NCBI GenBank assembly: GCA_002404895.1
Contig: DHKO01000045.1
Span: forward strand, 35,500 to 99,499
Source of the DNA: Treponema sp. UBA4692
GTDB lineage: Bacteria > Spirochaetota > Spirochaetia > Treponematales > Treponemataceae
DNA: 64,000 nucleotides
Reading direction: 5' to 3'
In this document: positions 46,608-55,140 of the stretch, piece after piece
Position numbering within the stretch: position 1 is the first letter of the stretch
Layout: each line of letters starts with the position of its first letter
Translations under genes and position numbers: made by a program
Notes under the pieces: model-generated
What the model was told of the DNA's origin: nothing
What the model saw: the letters and a program-made list of their open reading frames with translations, nothing else
The model's database searches: none

Positions 46608-47591
46608 CTAAATTTTTGAATTTATCGCTTTCTGGTACGCTTTCCAGGTTGACTCAAGAAGCGTGTGGACATCGGAATATTTTGGAGTCCAGCCGAGTTT
46701 TTCGCGCGCGTAGGCAGATGTTGCGACAAGCTCCGCTGGGTCGCCGGCTCTTCTTCCGACATAATCCGCTGGAATTTCCTTCCCGGTGATTTTCCTTGCT
46801 TCCTCAAGCATTTCTTTTACTGTAACGCCGGTTTCGCTTCCAAGATTGCAGATTAGGCTTTCGTTGTTCTTTGTGATGTATTCGAGCGCTTTAACGTGAG
46901 CAACTGCCAAATCAGTAACGTGAACATAGTCGCGGATGCAAGTTCCGTCGCGTGTGTCGTAGTCGCTTCCGAAAACTTTCATTTTTTCCCTCATTCCGCA
47001 GGCTGTCTCCATGATTACAGGAAGAAGATTCGCGGGATTCTGCTCAAGCCCGCAAGGAAATCCGTCTACATCGTAGCCCGCCGCGTTGAAATATCTCAGA
47101 GCCGCAAATTTCAGGCCGCGAAGCTGGTCGTACCAAGCCATAATCTCTTCGATTTTTAGCTTTGTGAAACCGTAGTAATTTTCAGGATTTTTCGGATGGT
47201 TCTCATCGATTGGAAGATAATTTGGAGAGCCGAAAACCGCCGCGCTTGACGAGAAAACCATTTTCTTGCAGTTGTGCCGTATTGCGGAATTCAAAATGTT
47301 GATTGTTCCGTTAAGATTGTTGATGGTGTATTTTTCAGGCTCAACCATCGATTCGCCAGCCGCCTTGAAAGCCGCGAGATGAATGAACGCGTCGAATCCC
47401 TTTTCAAAAGCCGCATCCAAGTCGCGCTCAATCAGAATATTTCCGTAGATAAATTTATTTTCCTTAAAGAGATTTTGCCGAAGCCCCGAAGAAAGATTGT
47501 CAAAAACTGTAACTTCGTGTCCGGCCTTCATAAGCTGCTTTACAACGTGCGAGCCTATATATCCAGCCCCACCAATCACCAAAACTTTCAT
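46608..47591 (-). CDS. galE: UDP-glucose 4-epimerase
   Basis: Interconverts UDP-glucose and UDP-galactose. The 327-residue NAD-dependent short-chain dehydrogenase fold starts MKVLVIGGAGYIGSH. The catalytic Ser/Tyr/Lys are in VFSSSAAVFG and YYGFTKLKIEE. GTCIRDYVHVTDLA is the family signature. ATGGAGG lies before the start. It is followed after 17 nt by the M20 peptidase, so the two may be co-transcribed. Confidence 0.95.
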   Translation of the reverse strand: MKVLVIGGAGYIGSHVVKQLMKAGHEVTVFDNLSSGLRQNLFKENKFIYGNILIERDLDAAFEKGFDAFIHLAAFKAAGESMVEPEKYTINNLNGTINILNSAIRHNCKKMVFSSSAAVFGSPNYLPIDENHPKNPENYYGFTKLKIEEIMAWYDQLRGLKFAALRYFNAAGYDVDGFPCGLEQNPANLLPVIMETACGMREKMKVFGSDYDTRDGTCIRDYVHVTDLAVAHVKALEYITKNNESLICNLGSETGVTVKEMLEEARKITGKEIPADYVGRRAGDPAELVATSAYAREKLGWTPKYSDVHTLLESTWKAYQKAINSKI

Positions 47592-47695
47592 TTTTTTCCT
47601 CCATATTTAGATTTTTAGAATTGCAATTTTTTGGACTCGCCGAAAGATTCATCAGAAATTTGCCCGATTTTTAAAGCTCGTCCAAATTTTTTGAT

Positions 47696-48934
47696 TTATT
47701 TTCTGACGTTTGTCCTCGTGTCTACAATCCGTCTCATGTCTCTGATATTTGCCACAATGATATGGTCGTCAAAAAGCTCGATTTTCCGCGAGACAACAAA
47801 TTTTTTGATTTCCTCTTTTACAATTTCTTGCGGAAGCCCCGACCAGTGCGCCATGTCAGAAGCCGTAACGTTGAACCGCCTTGAATGTTCGCTTGTCTGA
47901 AGCGGATTCATCTCGTCGAGCATGCAGAAAACGTCTGCAAGACGCGCCTGCGGGTCTGAAATCACGAGAATCTTGAACCGCCTTTTCTGGTCGTAGATTC
48001 GCTTGCAGAAAAGTTTTAAGAGAATAAGCGCGAGCTGCGGGTTTCCTGAGATTAGAAGCTCAAAATTAGCCTTGTTGAATTCAAGGCATTTTACTTGCCC
48101 CATAGCAACGCAGGTTGCCGAGCGCGGAGAATTGTCGAGAATCGCCATTTCGCCGAAAAATTCGCCCGGCTTTAAAATGTCTATGTTCTTGTTTGTGTTG
48201 TTCGCGCATTTTGAAAGCTGCACATTTCCGCTTTGAATCAAATAGAAAGTCTCGCCGTTCTCAAATTCCGTGATTATGACCTGACCGTCCTCGTAAGTTT
48301 TCTGAAAACGCTGGAAAGCCGGCAAGTCAAAAACGTTCAGCGCGGAATCTGGAGCGCAAGAATTGTTTTCCGCCGCCGAAGAAGAGGAAGAAATTCCTTT
48401 TTTTATATACGCGCTTGCTTTCGCATACATTCCGCTTATTTCTTTTGCGTAAGGAGATGTCGAATAATGCTTCAGGAACGTAAGGCAGACATCTGCGCAG
48501 CTTCGCCATTTTTCATCGTTGTAAAAAGCCTGCGCAACCGAAAAAAGCCCCGAAATCTGGTTGATTTCCTCGCCTTTATTTAAAATCGCCTCTGTTTTTT
48601 TGTGGATTTGTCTTAGCTGCTTTGAAAAAACACGCAGCATTTTCATTATAATCTGCTTGTTTGAGCTGAAAATTTTCTCGAATTCCTGAACGGTCATTGA
48701 AATGCAGACAGAATCCTCGAGCGTTGTTATTGTTTCCTCGCGCGGAAAATGTCCGAGAGCGGATTTCACTCCGAAAAATTCTCCGTTTTTTATCTGTTCT
48801 GTTACAGGAAGCTTTGTTTCAACATCATCGCTTGTCGCAATCGCATTGCCTTTTTGCAGAATAAAAACACGGTCGTCAATATCGCCTGAAAAATAAATGA
48901 TTGAACCTTTTGAATAGGACACTGGTTTAGGCAT
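47696..48934 (-). CDS. Double cyclic-nucleotide-binding regulator
   Basis: 412 residues, cytoplasmic. Two cNMP-binding barrels lie at ~1-120 (GSIIYFSGDIDDRVFILQKG) and ~210-320 (GQVIITEFENGETFYLIQSG, LKPGEFFGEMAILDNSPRSATCVA). The second has the phosphate-binding GEMA...RSAT motif; the first is degenerate (GEFFGVKSALGHFPREET). A helical linker lies between. The C-terminal ~75 residues look like a Crp-type winged helix (TASDMAHWSGLPQEIVKEEI). It is probably a transcription factor; the ligand is unknown. AGGAG precedes the ATG. Confidence 0.85.
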   Translation of the reverse strand: MPKPVSYSKGSIIYFSGDIDDRVFILQKGNAIATSDDVETKLPVTEQIKNGEFFGVKSALGHFPREETITTLEDSVCISMTVQEFEKIFSSNKQIIMKMLRVFSKQLRQIHKKTEAILNKGEEINQISGLFSVAQAFYNDEKWRSCADVCLTFLKHYSTSPYAKEISGMYAKASAYIKKGISSSSSAAENNSCAPDSALNVFDLPAFQRFQKTYEDGQVIITEFENGETFYLIQSGNVQLSKCANNTNKNIDILKPGEFFGEMAILDNSPRSATCVAMGQVKCLEFNKANFELLISGNPQLALILLKLFCKRIYDQKRRFKILVISDPQARLADVFCMLDEMNPLQTSEHSRRFNVTASDMAHWSGLPQEIVKEEIKKFVVSRKIELFDDHIIVANIRDMRRIVDTRTNVRK

Positions 48935-48988
48935 TTTTTTTACTCCTGTATCGCAATCTTGGAAATTCTAACACAAAAAAATGAAATA

Positions 48989-48997
48989 TGCTATTAT
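48989..48997 (+). promoter_or_regulatory. Extended -10 of PHP gene (leaderless start)
   Basis: TGC-TATTAT is followed by 6 nt and the ATG at 49004. Confidence 0.55.
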
Positions 48998-49003
48998 TTG
49001 CTT

Positions 49004-49897
49004 ATGATTGATTTGCACTCGCACTCTTCTGCTTCTGATGGAATTTTAAGCCCTGCCGATTCTGCGCGTTACGCCGCTGGAAAAAATCTGAAAGTCTGGG
49101 CTTTGACCGACCACGACACTGTGAGCGGACTTTGCGCTGCTGCAAAAGTCTGCCTTGAAAGCGATATGATTTTTGTTCCTGGAATTGAGATAAACGTTCG
49201 CTGGCCGACTGGGGAATTTCATCTTTTGGGACTTGGACTTCAAAAATGTTCAGAAGATTTGAAAGACGTTGTGCATGATGCCGATGAGTCGCGGAAAAGC
49301 AGAAACCTTGAAATCGTTGAGAAAATGAAAAAAGACGGATATGAAGTCTCTCTTGAGGAAATCGAGTCGATTTTTTCTGAAAGCCAGATTGGCCGTCCTC
49401 ATTTTGCGTCTTATATGCTCGAGAAAAAAATCGTGAAAACGCGGCAGGAAGCGTTCGACCGTTTTTTGGGAAAAGGCCGACCGTGGTATGTTCCTCACGA
49501 CGGAATCGATTTGGGCGTCGCTGTCCAGGCGATAATGTCTGCCGGCGGAGTTCCTGTCTTGGCGCATCCTCTTTCGCTTTACGTCAGCTGGGGAAAAATG
49601 GAGGAGACGATTCTGAAGATTCGGGACAGCGGAGTTGCGGGGCTTGAGGCTTGGCATCCGGGCGCGAGAATCAATGAAGGCTACAAGCTCGAGCTGCTTG
49701 CAAAAAAGCTCGGAATGATTGTTACCGGCGGAAGCGATTTTCACGGGCTAGGAGTTCGTTCCGACCGTCATCTTGGAAGAACGAGCGGCGACAGAAAAAT
49801 TGAGGACAGATTTTATTTTGACGAGCTGCTTCCAAAGCTCGGCGATGATTACGACTGGAAAAAGACCGAATGGGCGGTTTTGGCTCAGCGTTCGTAG
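49004..49897 (+). CDS. PHP-domain phosphoesterase
   Basis: 297 residues, cytoplasmic. The metal-binding PHP motifs are in order: MIDLHSHSSASDG, ALTDHDTVSG, GIEINVRW, RPHFASYML, PVLAHPLSL and TGGSDFHG. Closest by pattern to the YciV/RNase AM group (3',5'-nucleotide phosphatase or 5'-3' exonuclease on short RNAs). The frame opens at 48959, but ATG 49004 starts the domain exactly and lies behind a -10 box. Its end overlaps the convergent rpoN by 13 nt. Confidence 0.9.
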   Translation: MIDLHSHSSASDGILSPADSARYAAGKNLKVWALTDHDTVSGLCAAAKVCLESDMIFVPGIEINVRWPTGEFHLLGLGLQKCSEDLKDVVHDADESRKSRNLEIVEKMKKDGYEVSLEEIESIFSESQIGRPHFASYMLEKKIVKTRQEAFDRFLGKGRPWYVPHDGIDLGVAVQAIMSAGGVPVLAHPLSLYVSWGKMEETILKIRDSGVAGLEAWHPGARINEGYKLELLAKKLGMIVTGGSDFHGLGVRSDRHLGRTSGDRKIEDRFYFDELLPKLGDDYDWKKTEWAVLAQRS

Positions 49898-51711
49898 CTT
49901 GAAGAGATGTTCAGCTCGGCGCGGTATTTTGCGACAGTCCGCCGCGCGATTTTTATTCCTTTTTCGGCGAGCATATCAGAAATTTTCTGGTCGCTTGGAG
50001 ATTTTTTGTCATTTTTATGCTCTTCCAAAAGTTCTGCGATTCGCGCTTTTACAGCTTCTTTTGAAAACGCGCCAGCATTTTGAGCAGAGAAATTTTCAGA
50101 AGATTTTTGACCGGAATTTCCGTTTTCTTTTTTTTGAATGTTTGAATTTTTATCAAGATTTCCGGCGGAATTTTTAATTTCAGAATTTTTGGTTTCCGAA
50201 TCTTCTTTTTTTGATTTTAGTTCAGATTTTGATTTTGAAGATTTTTCATTTTGATTTGACGAATTTTCTGAATTTTGAACCGTTGAGCTTGACGAATTTA
50301 AAACCGTTGAATTTGATGATTTCCTTGAAACCGGCAAGCATGACGAATCTGAAAATGCCGGGCTTGTTTTCTTTTTCGCGAAATCTCCCACCGCATTTGT
50401 GAAAAAATAGCTTATCGGAAAAATTCCCCATTTGCATTGAACAAATTTTGAATTTGCCATTCTTGAGATTGTGGCTTCATGCACGCCGATTTTTTCCGCG
50501 ACATCTTTTTGCCGCAGCGGAGATAAAAATTTCGGGCCGTTGAGTAAAAAGTTTTTTTGGGCTTCTGCAATCACTTTGCATGATTTTAAAATCGTGCTTT
50601 CCCGGTACTCAATGCTTTCAATGAAAATTTTCGCGTCGTTTATGCTGTTCCGCGCGAATTTTACTTCGGCTTTTTTCCGTTCCGCTTGCTCGGAAACGTC
50701 TCCGTCCGCGATTTTCGTCTTGCTCACGAGATTTTCATAATCTTTTGCGACTTCGATTTTCGGCCGGCTTTCACGCGAAAGAGAAATTTTGAATTCTGGA
50801 GCTGTATCTTCCTCATCCGAATTTTTGATTTCTTCGATTTTTACGTCTGGAATCACGAAATTTGTCTGGCTGGTTCCAAAATTCCGCGCTGGAAACGGGT
50901 CGAGCTTTTTTATGAAATCAAGCGATTCTTCAATATCTTCCTCGTCGTGCTCAAATCTCTTGAAATTTGTGTTGAACTGCAATTTTTCATTTTCTTTAAA
51001 ATAATTTTCTATCTTTTTTTTGATTTTTGCAGTCTGCGGCGGATTTAGATACTCAAAGTGATTCAGAAGAAAAAGCGTGCATGCGCTTGCGTTGCCCTTG
51101 ATTTTCGCCTGAACAAAAAGGCTTTCCTCAAAATTGTTTGTGCATGTTCCAACCGGGTCGAGGTTCTGCACGAGATTTTTGCATTTTGAAAGAAATTCCG
51201 GCGTCTGCTCGCTTTTCGGCGCGTCTTTGTTGATTAAGGCTTCCGGCGCAAGAATGTTGAATCCGTTTTTGTCGAGATTGTAAATGAGTTTTTTGCAGAG
51301 ATTTTGCTCGCCTGCAGAAAGGTTCATCGAATTTAGCTGATGCTCAAGATGGTCTGCGAGCGGCTCTCTGAAATCCTCGTTGTTTTCAAGCGCGGCCTGA
51401 AAATTGTCGCTCGCCTGAATTCCAGAAGCCGTGGCTTTTCCAATGAAAGTGCTGTCAGAAAATCGGTTTTTGCCTTGCTTTTCATTCGCCGCTTCCGTTT
51501 CTCCGTCCTGAAATCTGTCTTCTGTAACAACTAGCGCGGGATTTTTCGCGGCTTTTTCATAAATCTCGTTTCTTAGTTCGCCTGAAGACATATTCAAAAG
51601 TTTCAAAGACATTATCTGAGTCTGGCTCATTTTTTGCGTCTGAGCCATTTTCTGATTTTGCGAAGTCTTTTGCGCCATCCTCAAAGACGGAGAGAATGAA
51701 ATTTCAGGCAT
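49885..51711 (-). CDS. rpoN: RNA polymerase sigma-54 factor
   Basis: Directs RNA polymerase to -24/-12 promoters that need enhancer-binding ATPases. Region I is Gln-rich (MAQTQKMSQTQIMSLKLLNM). The core-binding region follows, then the helix-turn-helix (LSPLRQKDVAEKIGVHEATISRM, ~396-418) and the RpoN box ARRTVAKYRAEL (589-600). At 608 residues it is over 100 longer than usual because residues ~445-548 are a Ser/Asn/Lys-rich stretch (SSNSTVLNSSSSTVQNSENS), placed between the HTH and the RpoN box. The gene starts 7 nt after an extended -10. Confidence 0.93.
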   Translation of the reverse strand: MPEISFSPSLRMAQKTSQNQKMAQTQKMSQTQIMSLKLLNMSSGELRNEIYEKAAKNPALVVTEDRFQDGETEAANEKQGKNRFSDSTFIGKATASGIQASDNFQAALENNEDFREPLADHLEHQLNSMNLSAGEQNLCKKLIYNLDKNGFNILAPEALINKDAPKSEQTPEFLSKCKNLVQNLDPVGTCTNNFEESLFVQAKIKGNASACTLFLLNHFEYLNPPQTAKIKKKIENYFKENEKLQFNTNFKRFEHDEEDIEESLDFIKKLDPFPARNFGTSQTNFVIPDVKIEEIKNSDEEDTAPEFKISLSRESRPKIEVAKDYENLVSKTKIADGDVSEQAERKKAEVKFARNSINDAKIFIESIEYRESTILKSCKVIAEAQKNFLLNGPKFLSPLRQKDVAEKIGVHEATISRMANSKFVQCKWGIFPISYFFTNAVGDFAKKKTSPAFSDSSCLPVSRKSSNSTVLNSSSSTVQNSENSSNQNEKSSKSKSELKSKKEDSETKNSEIKNSAGNLDKNSNIQKKENGNSGQKSSENFSAQNAGAFSKEAVKARIAELLEEHKNDKKSPSDQKISDMLAEKGIKIARRTVAKYRAELNISSSYER

Positions 51712-51718
51712 ACTAAAG

Positions 51719-51727
51719 ATTATAGCA
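51719..51727 (-). promoter_or_regulatory. Extended -10 of rpoN (leaderless start)
   Basis: On the minus strand a perfect TGC-TATAAT is followed by 7 nt and the rpoN ATG at 51711. Confidence 0.65.
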
Positions 51728-51742
51728 GAGATTCGTCAGTTT

Positions 51743-51751
51743 TGCTAAAAT
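51743..51751 (+). promoter_or_regulatory. Extended -10 of DUF1015 gene
   Basis: TGC-TAAAAT is followed by 8 nt and the ATG at 51760. It lies 24 bp from, and divergent to, the rpoN -10. Confidence 0.55.
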
Positions 51752-51759
51752 CTTCGCAT

Positions 51760-53067
51760 ATGAAAACATTTTCTAAATTCGGAGTTCAGATTCCTGAAAT
51801 TCTCCTTCCTAAAAAACTTGACTTGAAAACTTGGGCTGTTATTGCCTGCGACCAGTACACGCAGGACAAAGATTATTGGAATCGCGCGGCGGAGATTGCC
51901 GGTTCCGCGCCTTCAACGCTGAATCTGATTTTTCCGGAAGTGAATCTGAACGATTCTGACAAAGACGCGCGAATCCTGAAAATCCAAAAAACGATGAAAG
52001 ATTATCTTTCTGAAGGAATTTTTGATTCCGAAGAAGAGTGCATTTATATAGAAAGAAAAACCGAATACGGAAGAACGAGACGCGGACTTGTCCTTGCGGT
52101 TGACCTTGAAAAATACGAATGGAAGCCTGGCTCTAAAGCCTTAATCCGCGCCACAGAAGCGACAGTTCCCGAGAGAATTCCTCCGAGAATGAAAATCAGA
52201 AGCGGCGCTGCGCTCGAGCTTCCTCACATTATGCTTCTTGCAAATGACCCGGACGATTTGCTCGTTGGCGGAGCTGAAAAACTTTCTAAAGAACGCGAGC
52301 CTGTTTATGACGGCGACTTGATGCAGAATGCGGGACACATAACCGGCTGGAGCTTGAAAGGCGAGGCGGCTGAGAATCTTCTTGAAAGCGCGCTTTCTTC
52401 GCTTTATAAGGCTGGCACAGATTCTGACGGAAACGTTTTCTTGTTTGCTGTTGGCGACGGAAACCATTCTCTTGCGACTGCAAAAGCTGTCTGGGACGAG
52501 CATAAAAAGAATCTTTCTGACTCAGAAAAGGAGACAAGTGCTGTAAGATTCGCGCTTGTTGAAATTGTGAACATTTACGACAAAGGATTGACTTTCGAGC
52601 CGATTCACCGCGTGATTTTCAACCAGAATCCTGAAAAGCTCATTGCGTTTGTTCAGGAAAAGCTTGGCGGCGAGATGAAAAATTTCGATTCTGAAAAAGA
52701 GCTTGAAGATTTTGTTTCGGACAAAAACGCTCTTGGCGCGCGGTACGGATTTATTTCGAAGGGAAAACTCTGCGTTCTCGACACAAAAATCACGGATTTG
52801 GCGATTGCGGCCTTGCAGCCTGTTCTTGACGATTATCTTGATTCAAATTCAAAAGACAAGAAAAACGACATCGACTATATTCACGGCACAAGCGATGTCG
52901 TTTCGCTCGGAAAAAAGGACAACGCGGTTTCGATTCTGCTTCCGCCGATTGCAAAAGACAGTTTTTTTGCGACAATCAACGGACGCGGCCCGCTTCCAAG
53001 AAAATCGTTCTCAATGGGCGAGGCGAGCGAAAAGCGTTTTTACGTTGAGGCAAGAAAACTTTTCTAG
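51760..53067 (+). CDS. DUF1015 family protein
   Basis: 435 residues, cytoplasmic. Family patterns include IPEILLPKKLDLKTWAVIACDQYTQD near the start, FLFAVGDGNHSLATAKAVWDEHK in the middle and IDYIHGTSDVVSL late. The family is widespread and its function is not established; the conserved GDGNHSLATAK suggests an enzyme. The frame is open to 51742, but ATG 51760 fits both promoter and family. It is divergent from rpoN. The 53068-53282 gap holds nothing recognisable. Confidence 0.88.
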   Translation: MKTFSKFGVQIPEILLPKKLDLKTWAVIACDQYTQDKDYWNRAAEIAGSAPSTLNLIFPEVNLNDSDKDARILKIQKTMKDYLSEGIFDSEEECIYIERKTEYGRTRRGLVLAVDLEKYEWKPGSKALIRATEATVPERIPPRMKIRSGAALELPHIMLLANDPDDLLVGGAEKLSKEREPVYDGDLMQNAGHITGWSLKGEAAENLLESALSSLYKAGTDSDGNVFLFAVGDGNHSLATAKAVWDEHKKNLSDSEKETSAVRFALVEIVNIYDKGLTFEPIHRVIFNQNPEKLIAFVQEKLGGEMKNFDSEKELEDFVSDKNALGARYGFISKGKLCVLDTKITDLAIAALQPVLDDYLDSNSKDKKNDIDYIHGTSDVVSLGKKDNAVSILLPPIAKDSFFATINGRGPLPRKSFSMGEASEKRFYVEARKLF

Positions 53068-53282
53068 AAAATCAGTTTTCAGTGGTTTTTGCGGAGTTTT
53101 TAGATTTGCATGAACTCACAGAAGATTTTTGATTTTATCATCTGGGGTTCGTTTATTGTTCAGTTCAATGCGATTTTTGCGGGAAAATTTTGTTTGATTC
53201 AAGATTTTCCCGCGTTTTTTCAAGCAAAGGTGCATTTTCGGAGATTTTCGCTCTTGCTCGATTTTTTTATTGCCGAAAATTT

Positions 53283-54308
53283 TCAGTTGTTTTCGCCGCA
53301 GATTAGATAATAAAGCCGGTTCAAGTCGTCTTTGTTGTAAAAAGAGATTTCTAGCTGGCCTTTTTCCATTGAGCCTTTGATTTCGACTTTAGTTCCGAGT
53401 TTTTCGATAAACTGCTGCTCTAGCGCGCGGATATTAGGGTCTTTCGCCTCGTTTTTTGAAGTTTTTTTCGGAGTGAGTTTTCCGGCTCCTTCGTTTAGCG
53501 TCTTTGCCATTTCTTCCGCGTCTCGTACAGTCATGTCATTTCCGACGATTTTCGCGTAAAGAATCCGCATATCGGCGTTGTCTTTTACTGCGAGAAGCGC
53601 GCGCGCATGCCCGGAAGTGATTTTTCCTTGAGCGAGTGAATTGCGCATATCTTCAGGAAGCTTTAAAAGCCGGATTGCGTTTGCGACAGTCGAGCGATTT
53701 TTTCCGACTCTTGCAGAAATTTGCTCCTGGCTCAATCCTGAAATTTCCATAAGTTTGTAGTACGCTTCGGCTTCTTCAATCGGATTCAGGTTTTCCCGCT
53801 GGATATTTTCGATTAGCGCGATTTCAAGTTTTTTCTGGTCGCTGAATTTTCCAAGATGAACAGGAACTTCCGAAAGCCCTGCGATTTTTGCGGCTCTTGT
53901 GCGGCGTTCGCCCATTATGATATAGAAATTGCCGTTTTCCGCGCTTTCAACCGTGATCGGCTGCAAAATTCCATGCTCTTTGATTGATTCTGCAAGCTCA
54001 TGCAATGCTTCATCGTCAAATTCCCGGCGCGGCTGGAACGGATTCGGCGTGAGCCTGTTCACATCGAGCCAAAGCTGGCCGTTTTCATCGACTGAAAGCC
54101 CTTCTGGAAGTTTTCTCTTTCCGTTTGCGACTTCCGGCGGAATGTTTCCTTTTTCAATCGCCTTGCTCACAGCCTGAGCCGCTGTTTTTTCAGATTCTGA
54201 AAGCGTTTTTCTGTCTGAGTCATTTTCGGAGAATGCCGGAATTCCGTTTTCTTCGTTGCTTTCAGGAATCAATGCTCCAAGTCCTAGTCCAAGTCCGTAT
54301 TTAGCCAC
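53283..54308 (-). CDS. parB: Chromosome partitioning protein ParB (Spo0J)
   Basis: A DNA clamp that loads at parS sites near the origin and uses CTP. 341 residues. The N-terminal domain has NPFQPRREFDDEALHELAESI and the CTP-binding GERRTRAAKI. The helix-turn-helix is SQEQISARVGKNRSTVANAI. A C-terminal dimerisation segment ends LYYLICGE. It overlaps parA by 8 nt, so the two are translationally coupled. Confidence 0.95.
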   Translation of the reverse strand: MAKYGLGLGLGALIPESNEENGIPAFSENDSDRKTLSESEKTAAQAVSKAIEKGNIPPEVANGKRKLPEGLSVDENGQLWLDVNRLTPNPFQPRREFDDEALHELAESIKEHGILQPITVESAENGNFYIIMGERRTRAAKIAGLSEVPVHLGKFSDQKKLEIALIENIQRENLNPIEEAEAYYKLMEISGLSQEQISARVGKNRSTVANAIRLLKLPEDMRNSLAQGKITSGHARALLAVKDNADMRILYAKIVGNDMTVRDAEEMAKTLNEGAGKLTPKKTSKNEAKDPNIRALEQQFIEKLGTKVEIKGSMEKGQLEISFYNKDDLNRLYYLICGENN

Positions 54309-55056
54309 GGCTAATCACCTCTTCTGCAAGCTTTTTGTAGCTTTTCGCGCCGACGCAGTTCGGGTCGTAAAGGCATATTGGCTGCCGGTGCGACGGAGCT
54401 TCTGAAAGGCGCACGTTGCGCGGAATTATCGTGTTGAAAACAAGGTCTTTAAAATATTTTTGGACTTCGCGCACAACATCCTGCGCAAGGCGGGTTCTTG
54501 AATCGTACATCGTGAAGAAAATTCCGCCGATTTTTAGATTCGGATTGAACCTTTCCTGAACCAGCTTCACAGTCTGAAGCAAAAGCGTGATTCCTTCGAG
54601 CGCGAAATATTCGCACTGCATCGGAACTAAAACTGCGTCCGCAGCGGTGAGTCCGTTCAAAGTCAAAAGTCCGAGGGAAGGAGGACAGTCAATCAAAATG
54701 TAATCGTATTCTGAGCGTAGCGGGTCAAGAACATTTTTTAGGAAATATTCGCGTTTTTCCTGCTCGACAAGCTCGATTGCAAGACCTGAAAGGTCGATTG
54801 ACGCGCTCACTGCGTCAAGATTCTCAACCGGCGTGTGCTTGATTGTCTCTTTTGCGGTTGACTGCTCTGCAAGAAGCTCATAAATTGTCGGCTTGTCTTT
54901 TGAAACGCCTACGCCGCTCGACATATTTCCCTGGGAGTCGAAGTCAATGAGCAGCACTTTTTTCCCGAGCTGAGCCATAAAAGCTCCGATGTTTATCGCC
55001 GAAGTTGTCTTGCCGACGCCGCCCTTCTGGTTAACAAAAACAAATATTTTTCCCAT
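54301..55056 (-). CDS. parA: Chromosome partitioning ATPase ParA (Soj)
   Basis: A P-loop ATPase of 251 residues that moves ParB-bound origins. Deviant Walker A is in NQKGGVGKTTSAIN, the second motif is LLIDFDSQGNMSSG, and Walker B is YDYILIDCPPSLGLLT. No Shine-Dalgarno site; TAAAAT lies 6 nt before the ATG, suggesting a leaderless start. A palindrome made of two parS-like half sites lies 42 bp upstream (separate entry). Confidence 0.96.
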   Translation of the reverse strand: MGKIFVFVNQKGGVGKTTSAINIGAFMAQLGKKVLLIDFDSQGNMSSGVGVSKDKPTIYELLAEQSTAKETIKHTPVENLDAVSASIDLSGLAIELVEQEKREYFLKNVLDPLRSEYDYILIDCPPSLGLLTLNGLTAADAVLVPMQCEYFALEGITLLLQTVKLVQERFNPNLKIGGIFFTMYDSRTRLAQDVVREVQKYFKDLVFNTIIPRNVRLSEAPSHRQPICLYDPNCVGAKSYKKLAEEVISRG

Positions 55057-55097
55057 ACATTTATTTTATCGTATAAAAAAGATAAAATATATAGATT

Positions 55098-55122
55098 TTG
55101 TGAAACATTTTTTGTTTCACAA
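55098..55122. promoter_or_regulatory. Palindrome of parS-like half sites between parA and methyltransferase
   Basis: TTGTGAAACA (55098-55107) and TGTTTCACAA (55113-55122) flank T5. The usual parS is TGTTTCAC joined to GTGAAACA; here the same two half sites stand in the opposite order. The site lies in the divergent parA/methyltransferase promoter region, so ParB (or another factor) might bind it to control parAB. Confidence 0.6.
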
Positions 55123-55140
55123 GCGATGGAGAACGCGATT

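Noticed and set aside
53110..53310. A 66-codon frame after the DUF1015 gene
   Set aside because: Overlaps the 3' end of parB, lacks a ribosome site and is Phe/Ile-rich from AT-rich DNA.
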